Shown here: piece by piece, positions 17,477-27,000 of the stretch
Numbering within the stretch: the first letter of the stretch is position 1
How the letters are laid out: each line of letters opens with the position of its first letter
From: JAAYJM01 sp964498585
GTDB taxonomy: Bacteria > Bacteroidota > Ignavibacteria > Kapaibacteriales > UBA2268
Direction of reading: 5' to 3'
Assembly (NCBI GenBank): GCA_964498585.1
Contig: CAZCHH010000011.1
Coordinates: 1 to 64,000 of the forward strand
DNA: 64,000 nucleotides
Made by a program: the position numbers and the translations under genes
The notes under the pieces: generated by a model
Seen by the model: only the letters and a program-made list of their open reading frames with translations
The model's database searches: none
What the model was told of the DNA's origin: nothing

Positions 17477-20400
17477 TTATTTTACTAAAACAATTTTGTT
17501 TATTGCAGAGCTTTCTCCGTTAGAGATTCGAATGAAATAATCTCCTGATGGAATTTTTTCAAATGTTAACAGATAATTATAATCTCCTGTTTCCAAATAA
17601 CCGTTAAATACATTGAATTGAACATTACCAAATTTATCAATTATATCAATTGTATATTGAGAAGCTTTTGGAATAGTAAGTTCAAAATTAGCTTGGTCAG
17701 TAATTGGATTAGGAGTAATTTTTGCAGAATAAATCCTCTGAAAATCTTCAACTGAAGACGCTTCTTTACCTACTCCTTTTAAATTTACCATAAGGACTTC
17801 AGGAGTGCCATCATTTGTAATACTTAGTTTTGCAGTCCTCATTCCAACAATATCAGGTTTAAAGCGGACTCTTAAAGTAGCTGTATTATCTGGCTCAATA
17901 GAAGTAGGAGCAGTATTTGACAGCTCAAATATTCCATTTGGAACACCTTCATCTGGAATAATTCCAACATTAGATATGTTTACAGCTAATGTTCCAGTAT
18001 TTTTAATTTGAATGCTTTTTGTAGAATTTGAGTTCACTACGACTGAATCATAATCAATTGTTTCGCCACTAACACTGGTAAGTTCTTTCTTAGCACTGGC
18101 AGGAGTATAGTCGAACTGTAATGTTGAAATTATTGGTTTACCTACTTGCCATAATCTTACTTTTCCGAACTGATAAGAAAATCCAGTTGCACGGTGAATA
18201 TCGGCTTGCATATTATTAAGAACTGGTTCCCAATTTACTCCATTGTCAGCAGAGCGAAATACCTGCCCAAAAGAACCAATAACATAAATTTCTTTTGAAT
18301 CTGGAGGAGCATAAACTGCAACAGGGGTAATACCATTACTGGAAAAGTTGAAACGATTTGGAACCCAGGTTAATCCGCCATTTGTCGAAGAAGCCACTAA
18401 TGCGTCTGAACTATTTGATTCATTGTAAATAGCAATACCATTAAAAGCATCTTTAAATCCAATTAAATATATATTTTCTGCTTTTAAAATGGAGACAACG
18501 TCCCAATTCTTTCCTTTATTAGTAGAGTATAAAAGTCGTCCCTTATTAGTTCCGAACCATCCCTTATTTTCAAACCATGCAGCCCCGTTAATAAAAACAC
18601 TTTCATTCGCTAAGGGAGGAGGAGCACTTGTAACAAGAGACCAACTTATGCCACCATTAGAAGTATATCCAATTCCTAATTTTCCTGCTTTTTGTGTCCC
18701 TATTAGACAACCAATGTTCTCATCAAAAAATTTAATACTGGTAATAAAATTTGTTATCGCTTCAACAGAAACAGATGCCCAATCTTCGCCAGCATTATTT
18801 GTTTTGAATACCTCACATACACCTGTTTGAACTCCAGTACCGCAAAATGCAGTTTGGTCATTTAAAGCATATAAACTATAAAAGCTTTTTGGGGTTCCAG
18901 TAATTTTAAAATTATTATCATTAATCCAAAATAAACTGGAACCATTTATCCCAGCATTCCCTATAGCCCAAAAATTATTTGCTGAAGGAGCAATAGCACT
19001 ATAACAATCAAAAGCTAATGCTTCAGGAATATTGTAAACTACTGAATATTTATTTTTTGAATTAAGATGAATTGGTACCTGAATTATTTGATAATCAACA
19101 TATTCGTCGTGAGCAACAGTCAGGAATAATTCAGCAACTCCAACCATCCAGGGATTATTAGGTTTTAACTGGATTTCAACTTCAAAATCTTTAGTTTCTA
19201 ATTCATTTAATCTTCCGAGGTCTTTTTCAAATTCAGTAAAAGTAACAAAATTTGAAATTGGAGTAATCCTTAAAAAAACGTTATCTGCATTTCCGAGATA
19301 GTTTTTCATTGTTAAAATTAATCTTGTCTTTTCATAACTTGTAATAGCATCAGCATCATAAAATTTTAATCCGGAAACGACTAAACCAGCAATTTTTTTT
19401 GTTGAGCCAGTTCTGTTATAATCAACTGCCTTAAAAGCATTAGCCCTCCCATAATAAAGGTGTCTGTCGTTTTTATTGACTCCGGGGATATTATCGCTTG
19501 TACTTCTAATTTGGTGAATTACTCTTTGTACTCTATCAGCCGGGGTAGGAGAATTTGTAATCCAGTCCTGATGAGAGCTAAGAACTAATCCGGCAATACC
19601 GGCAACAATTGGCGAAGCCATAGAAGTACCACTTTCTTTTCCGTATAAATGCCCGGGTAAAGTAGAAAGAATTTGCTCGCCGGGAGCATATACCGTAACT
19701 AATCTGCCTCTGTTTGAAAAATATGCTAATGTATCCGCCTGGGTTGTGGCACCAACGCATAAAACATTTTGATAGCAAGCAGGAAAAGTAATTCTATTGT
19801 CAATATTATTGCCATCATTTCCAGCAGCAACAACAACAACAGAACCTTTATTAACAGCATAATTGATTACTTCCTGCTCAACAGGACTTGAGCCAGAACC
19901 ACCCCAACTGCAATTAATAATATGGGCGCCGTTATCAGCAGCATATACAATACCATCGTAACCACGCCAAATTCCGTTGACATTACCTTTATCAGATGCG
20001 CATTTTATAGACATAATTTTGCAATTATAACCGGTTCCAGCTATCCCCTTTTGATTATTTGTAACAGCAGATGCACAGCCAGCAACGTGAGTACCATGAG
20101 TTTGATTTGCATTTCTTGGGTCTGCATCTTCATTCCATTGCTTATTTATTGCATCCATTAATGTAATGTCTCCTACGAAATCCCAGCCATACACATCGTC
20201 TATATAGCCATTTCCTTCATCATCAACACCGTTATTTGGAATTTCACCCGGATTTAACCAATCATTAGCTCCAATATCTTCATGAAAATAATCCACTCCA
20301 GTATCTACAATACCAATTACAATGTCAGTACTGCCTTTTGTAATGTCCCAAGCATCTTTTGCATTAATATTCGCCATAGCATACTGGTACGGGAATTGAA

Positions 20401-20917
20401 TATCGTCTGGTATATGTAAAGTATAACGCTTATAAATAGGAACAGCATATTCAACTTCCGGATTGTCCAATAATTCGTAACAAACTTTATATACATCTTC
20501 ACCAGAATTAAAAGTTATTTCATAAATTCTGCTTAATTCTTCTTCTTTTGTTCCTTTTTGCTTACTCCTTTTTGGAAAATTTATTGCCTGTTTAATATTC
20601 TCTATTTGTAAACCTTTTAAGGAAGACATTAGTGTTGAAGAATTTAATGTAACATTACCATCACCGATATCTTCAACTTCTTTGGTTTTCAAATGAAATG
20701 CATTGGGTATAAATTCAGATTCAGGTACCCGATAAACGTTGTGTATTTTAGCAGCAGAATACTTGCCATCAGCAAGTTTTTTTCCCGGTACATAAATCTT
20801 ATATACAACATCTCCAAAAGATTTTTCTTCAACCTGTTTCATATATGGCGGCAAAACCGAATATACATTAATTATACAAATAAAGAAACAAGCAGTTAAA
20901 ATTAGTAATTTTTTCAT
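17477..20917 (-). CDS. T9SS-secreted subtilisin-family (S8) serine protease with propeller-like and Ig-like C-terminal domains
   Basis: The signal peptide is ~1-20, with a prodomain-like region to ~165. The S8 domain (~195-490) has D205 (IGIVDTGVD), H274 (THGTHVAG), oxyanion N367 (AAGNDG) and S432 (SGTSMASP). Residues ~640-960 contain Asp-box-like motifs (KTNNAGEDW, STNKGKNWD, SADNGVNWE), suggesting a partial propeller. An ASPM/choice-of-anchor-D-like Ig domain follows (~965-1055, IKNTGTLAVNISNVG). The last ~80 residues are a T9SS sorting domain (ITPNPITDQANFEL to INKIVLVK). An AAAGG site 8 nt upstream supports the start. It is co-transcribed with the M28 gene. Confidence 0.93.
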   Translation of the reverse strand: MKKLLILTACFFICIINVYSVLPPYMKQVEEKSFGDVVYKIYVPGKKLADGKYSAAKIHNVYRVPESEFIPNAFHLKTKEVEDIGDGNVTLNSSTLMSSLKGLQIENIKQAINFPKRSKQKGTKEEELSRIYEITFNSGEDVYKVCYELLDNPEVEYAVPIYKRYTLHIPDDIQFPYQYAMANINAKDAWDITKGSTDIVIGIVDTGVDYFHEDIGANDWLNPGEIPNNGVDDEGNGYIDDVYGWDFVGDITLMDAINKQWNEDADPRNANQTHGTHVAGCASAVTNNQKGIAGTGYNCKIMSIKCASDKGNVNGIWRGYDGIVYAADNGAHIINCSWGGSGSSPVEQEVINYAVNKGSVVVVAAGNDGNNIDNRITFPACYQNVLCVGATTQADTLAYFSNRGRLVTVYAPGEQILSTLPGHLYGKESGTSMASPIVAGIAGLVLSSHQDWITNSPTPADRVQRVIHQIRSTSDNIPGVNKNDRHLYYGRANAFKAVDYNRTGSTKKIAGLVVSGLKFYDADAITSYEKTRLILTMKNYLGNADNVFLRITPISNFVTFTEFEKDLGRLNELETKDFEVEIQLKPNNPWMVGVAELFLTVAHDEYVDYQIIQVPIHLNSKNKYSVVYNIPEALAFDCYSAIAPSANNFWAIGNAGINGSSLFWINDNNFKITGTPKSFYSLYALNDQTAFCGTGVQTGVCEVFKTNNAGEDWASVSVEAITNFITSIKFFDENIGCLIGTQKAGKLGIGYTSNGGISWSLVTSAPPPLANESVFINGAAWFENKGWFGTNKGRLLYSTNKGKNWDVVSILKAENIYLIGFKDAFNGIAIYNESNSSDALVASSTNGGLTWVPNRFNFSSNGITPVAVYAPPDSKEIYVIGSFGQVFRSADNGVNWEPVLNNMQADIHRATGFSYQFGKVRLWQVGKPIISTLQFDYTPASAKKELTSVSGETIDYDSVVVNSNSTKSIQIKNTGTLAVNISNVGIIPDEGVPNGIFELSNTAPTSIEPDNTATLRVRFKPDIVGMRTAKLSITNDGTPEVLMVNLKGVGKEASSVEDFQRIYSAKITPNPITDQANFELTIPKASQYTIDIIDKFGNVQFNVFNGYLETGDYNYLLTFEKIPSGDYFIRISNGESSAINKIVLVK

Positions 20918-20962
20918 ATAAATGCCTTTTAAATTAATTTGTTTATTTATTAGTTATTAAAT

Positions 20963-21006
20963 TATGAAAAATGATAATAAAAAATAATTAATTATCATTT
21001 TTCATA
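20963..21006. promoter_or_regulatory. Perfect 16-bp inverted repeat upstream of the S8-M28 operon
   Basis: The arms 20963-20978 and 20991-21006 are exact reverse complements (TATGAAAAATGATAAT / ATTATCATTTTTCATA) around a 12-nt AT spacer. The site lies 46-89 bp upstream of the S8 start codon and just beyond the terminator of the preceding gene. It could be a leader hairpin or a dimeric regulator site; function is inferred from position only. Confidence 0.45.
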
Positions 21007-21019
21007 ACAAACACTTCAT

Positions 21020-21055
21020 AAAAAAAAGGCGAGCAGCATCAATACTGCTCGCCTT
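21020..21055 (-). terminator. Rho-independent terminator of the cohesin-FN3 gene
   Basis: A perfect 10-bp GC-rich stem (AGGCGAGCAG at 21027-21036, CTGCTCGCCT at 21045-21054) with an 8-nt loop is followed on the minus strand by a run of seven or more T. It is 31 bp past the stop codon. Confidence 0.92.
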
Positions 21056-21085
21056 GAAATTAACATTTAAAGTTATTCCAAAAAA

Positions 21086-24000
21086 TTATGGCATAACAAT
21101 AAATGATTGAATTGCGAATTCACTGCTGCCAGTTGAGACTTTAAGAATATAGAGGCCAGCTGAAATATTTCCAGTTGGAATTGAGAAGCTGTGTTCTCCT
21201 ATACTCATTGTTGTACCTTCCTGAACTGTGAGAACTCTAACGCCATCAGAGTTATATACTTCGATTGACATTGGAAGAGCATCATAAACGTTCATATTGA
21301 AGTTAATAACGTCTTTTACTGGGTTTGGAGCAATGCTACTTAAATTAAATAATGAATTACCTTCGTAACCATCATATTCATCGCCAGCAACTGCTTCTCT
21401 TGAACCAGCAACTTTTTCTCTTGGATTGAAGACTGCACTGTTTAAGTTGTAGTTTTCTGTTCCGGGTTCTGTTGAGTTATAAGCAAATACTCTGAAATGG
21501 TATGTAGAACCGGTATTTAAGCCAGTAACTGTTAATGGATTTGGTATAGTTGGCACTGGAGCAGCATTATAGATAACATAAGCACTTCCGATTTGGTCAC
21601 CTAAACCAAATGTAGAATTTGCAGTATAAGTCATTCCATCAATTGGGAAGTCATTAATGTCTAAAGCTGCACCTTCTTTAACTAAAGCAATACGATAAGA
21701 GCCAGCATTGCTTGTTGGCAATATCCAAGTTAAGCTTACCTGGGTTGCCTGAGAATTTCTAAATGAAATAACTCTGTCTTGTCCAAGTGGCTCTGGTGCT
21801 GGTGCTTTTGTTGTTTCATTTCCAAGAGCTGGAATATCAAGATATACTGTACCATTATCAATACCATTGAAGGTGTAAACTGCAAAGTAATAAGCTGTAC
21901 CTTCGGTTAAACCGGTAACTGTAATATTTGATTCAATTCCAACATAGACTACATAAGCATCACCAATTACGTCACCTAAGCCGTATTGAGCATTTGCATT
22001 GTAGCTTTCTCCATTTGCTGGTGCAAGGAATGGTGCTGAATTGTTCTTAGCAAGGACAATTGAATATGTACCATCGCCAGGAGTCCAGGCAACATTCATT
22101 TGTGTAGTTCCAATTATTGGGAAGTTCACATTTGTTGGAGCAACTGTTGGAGGTGCAACTGTTGTTTGTAATTCGCCTAATAATGGTTCAACGACATTAT
22201 AGTTAAATGAATTTAAGATATCATCGCCTAAAATACCTTCGCCATTATATGCATATAATTCAAAGTAATAAACTCCGCTTGGAATTAAATTAGTAAATTC
22301 AAATGAGTTTCCAGTACCGTTATAAACGATGAATGAACCATCAATCATTTGAGTGTCATCGCCATAAGCTGGATTTCCTGCAGGATATCCAAAGTTATCG
22401 ACTGGTTCCCCTGTTAAACCTAATTGATGAGCTAAAACTAAAGTCTTTTCTGCATCAATAGCTTTTGTCCAAGTTAAGGTTGCTGATACATCGGTAATAT
22501 TTGAAAATACCAAGTTTGTTGGTTGAGCGGGTTCTACTGCTAATGTTCTGATTTGTTCAATATTTGACCAGTCAGAAACAACATCTGAATAGATTGCTCT
22601 AATTTTTACATCATATATTGTATTTGGAGTTAAACCATCTACATCAAAATCACGTAAATCGTATGGTAAGTCAAATAATTCGCCATTTACATCTAATTCA
22701 AAGTAATCAATTTCAACATCATAAGTCCAGTAAGTTGAGAATCCTTCTTCCCACTTATTGTCTGGTGTTAAGAGAACTGGAGCTGGTAATACTATGTTCC
22801 AGATATCTGCTGCTCCATAAGCTTCTGTGTTGTAATTGTGTGTATTTAAAGGATAGGTATCCTGATAAATAACTCCACCATTAAATGCATATACTCTAAA
22901 GTAATAATGTTCAAGTAGTTCAATTCCGGTTACAGTTGTAAAGTTATCTGTACCAATATAAACAATTTTGCCATCACCAAGAGCTGGTGCTAATGAATAA
23001 TCAGTATTAAATAAATATTCAGTAGCGTCTAATGGTAATTCTGTTGGGTCACTTGTATATGCAACTACTAATGAAAGTTCTGCATCGGCTGGTTTTTCCC
23101 AGGTCAAATCAATTGTATTTTCTAATAAACCAATTTGAGCAACAGTATTCATTGGACCAGTTAATGGCTCAACATCTAATGTTAAAACTGGTTCTACATC
23201 TGAGAAACTATATGAACCGCCATAATTTGCAATAACTGCATAATAATATAATGTTGCAGGAGTTAATTCATCGATAAATGATGAGGTTGCATCACCAACA
23301 TCATAAATTTCAATTAAATTACCTTCATCATTATACAAGTAAAGTTCAAACCAATCTACTTCACCATTATAGGTCCAAACTGCTTCAAAACCAGTATCGG
23401 TCTTGTAGGTAGTTGGAATAATAACTGGTTCTGGTGGTAATGTCGATTTATTTCTTGGATTATTAGCAGCATTGTTTAAGTTATATGCAATACATTCAGT
23501 ATAGTTATATTCATATACTTTAAATGTATATGAATGTCCGCCAAGTAATCCTGTAACAGTTACTCTGTCGCCGACACCAGAATAAACAACGTAACCAGTT
23601 CCTATCATAGAACCTTGTCCGTATTCACTGTTTGCAATATAGCCAGTTAATTGTTCCGGAGTAGCATCAACGCCATTTGGATAAGCAACGACTAATGCAT
23701 TTTCACCATTTCCGCGGGTCCATCTTACTTTAATGCTGTTATCTGTAACATTTGAAAATACAAGATTTCTTGCTTGAATACTTGGTGGTTCGCATGGAAG
23801 TGCTGTTGTAAAGCTCCAAACTTCAGACCATTCACCTGTGTAATTATCATTGAAGCCATTTACTCTCCAATAATACACTGTATTTTCTTCTAAACCGGGA
23901 ACTTCAATACCTGTTTCTGCTGTCTGTAAAGCAATTGTATATGAGAAACTCGGGTCTGTTGATAATTCAAAATTATACATATCAGCATTATCAGCTGCCT

Positions 24001-27000
24001 GCCATACAAATTCAGCTACTGGGTCAATTGCTACATTTACTTCGCCATCGTATGGTGATGTAAGGAGAACAGGTGGCACATAGTTACTGTCTGTGTAAGA
24101 CATTTCACTAATTACATAATAACCATTTACGGCATAAATACCATTACCTTCTGAATAAGCAACATTATTTACTGGATAGTAAGTTTCTGTTTCGGCTTTG
24201 TATAGTTGATAATTAATAGTTTGACCAACAATCATACCATCAGTAATAGTTGTTTGGTCATTATCGCCCCAAACTGTAATACCATTTCCAGTTTGTGGTG
24301 GTGGTTGAACTATCCATTCTATTGCACCAACGCAGAATCCGAGTGGTGAGTAAGCACCGACCCAGTCGCCATCAGTAAGAGGAATTGTGTTGATTGTAGG
24401 TGTTGCTGTATATGGAACCATCACTGTTGCATTGTTGCCAGTATTGATTGTCCAAATAAATGGATTTGGTTCCGAAGTAGTAAACATCCAAACTTCAGAC
24501 CAATCACTTGTACCACCTAAATTATTTGTTGCTTTTACTCTCCAGTAATGTGGTGTTAGACCTTCAATATTATAGAAAGTATATTCTGTTAATACTGTTG
24601 TTACACTATATCCTATATCAGTAAAGTCAGCATCATGAGCTAATTCAATACTGTAAAGAATTGTGTCGCCAACTTCTTCCCAGGTTAGTTCAACTACTGC
24701 TGGTGGAACGTCAATTGTTCCATTAACTGGTGAAACTAAAACTGGTGGTTCTGGAACTGGAATTTCTTGAGTAATGAATGACCATACTTCTGACCAATCA
24801 CTTTCGTTCATTAATTCACTCTTTGCTTTTACGCGCCAAAAATATTCTGTTTCCCATTGAAGTTCACCAACGAACACTGTTGTTAGTTCTGTCCAGCCAG
24901 AGAATTCAATATTAGTAAAGTTATTATCTGTTGCTACTTCATAGTAAGATTCAATTGCTGGTAACTCTATAGTCCAACTTAAATCTGTTCCTGTATACAA
25001 AATACCTGTTGCGCCGTTAAGAGGAGCAACTAATACTGGTGCCGGAATATCTTCAGCTTGAGTGGTAAATGACCATACTTCTGACCAAACGCTGTTAAAT
25101 TCACCAGCTATTGCTTTTACTCTCCAGTAATAAGTTCCTAAGTAATCTTCAAACTCTTGTTGATAAGTAGTTGTGGTTACTGGAGCTCCCCATACTGGGT
25201 CTGTAAAGTCAGAATTGTGAGCAAATTCGATATAATAGCTATCGGCTCCATCACTAGCATTCCAAGAGAAGTCAACAACCAAAGGTAAATCAATAGAGCC
25301 ATCAGCTGGAGCAATTAATACTGGTGCTGGTGGAATAAATGGAGCTGTTGTAAACATCCATACTTCAGACCAATCGCCTGTACCATTTTGGTTTGTTGCA
25401 TTAACTCGCCAGTAATATGTTGTTAAGTATTCTAAATTATAAATGTCAATTGATGTTTCTGCTGTTTCTAATTCGACAGCATTATCGAAAGTTGCATTAG
25501 TTGCATATTCAATATTATAGTAATCTGCACCAATTGATGCATTCCAATCTAATGTTAAAACGTCAACTGGAATATCAATGGTTTCATTTAAAGGAGAAAC
25601 TAATACTGGTGGTGCTGGTGGAACTGGGGTTTCGCCAGTAGTGAAGTCCCATACTTCTGACCATTCGCTTGTATATTCAGTATTAAAGCCATTTACTCTC
25701 CAATAATATGTTGTTTCCCATGATAAACCAGGTACTTGAATTGTGGTTTCACTTGTTTGTAAAGCTATTGTTGTTGCAAATGTTGGGTCATCAGATACCT
25801 CAATATTATATGTAGTAGCATTTTCTGCTGCCTGCCATACAAAATCTATATCATTTACATCAATTGCAGCACCATCAAGTGGTGAAACAAGTACTGGTGG
25901 AAGAATTGGAACATTTACTGTTGTAAACATCCAAACTGTTGACCATTCGCCTGTTTGATATTCATCATAAGCATTTACTCTCCAGTAATATGTGGTTAAA
26001 TATTCCAGAGGGTCAATTTGAATTGAAGTTGCTTGTGATTGATAAGGCATTGCAGAAGCAAATGTTGGGTCTGTAGATACTTCAATATTATAGCCATCTG
26101 CTTCAAGAACTGTTTCCCAAGATAATGTTGGAATAAGTTCAATTCCTATTGTTTCGTTAACTGGAGAAGCAAGGGTAGGAACGCCAAATTCATTAATTGT
26201 AACATCCCATACTTCTGACCAATCGCTTTCGAGACCGTTTGAAGCTTTCACTCTCCAATAGTAAGTTGTTCCAAAGTACCAGAAATCTTCTAAATAAGAG
26301 GTTTCAGTTGTCCATTCGCCCCATGCATTTGAAAAATCTTCTACATCAGAAAATTCAATGTAGTAGTTTGTTGCACCTTCTGAAGCCATCCAAGTAAATT
26401 CGAGTGGATTTGGCATATCGACTGAACCGTCAATAGGTGAAACGAGGACTGGTGGAAGTGGTGGCTCTGGTGGGTTTGATGGGGAAACAAAACCATCGAT
26501 ATAAGTAACAACGATTTCATCTAAATTGTCATTAGTAAACAAGCATTGTGGAATATTCCATGTTAAATCTGCCTGAGTTGCACCAATATAAGTAAACTGT
26601 AAATTAAAAATAAGTGTACCAGGAGGAACATCAACTGCAGCACCACCGGTTGACCAAATATAAGCCATAACACCGGGATTTCCTGTTTCAGATATTCCAC
26701 CGGGGAACAATGTTGAATTAACATCTGTAAATGATGGATTGCTTAGTTTAGTAACATCGTAATTAATAAACATAGTAATGCCATTTACAGCATAATCAAC
26801 ACCAGTGAAATTGTACATTTGAACTGGAATAACAACTACATCACCAGTATTAGCGTAAACCTCACCAATTGTAACAGTTGGTCCTGTAAATTGCTGTCCG
26901 GTTGTAAACATCCAAACAGTTGACCATTCACTGGTACCACTGGCATTATAAGCATTTACTCTCCAATAATAAGTTGTTTGACTGTTTAATCCCAAAACAT

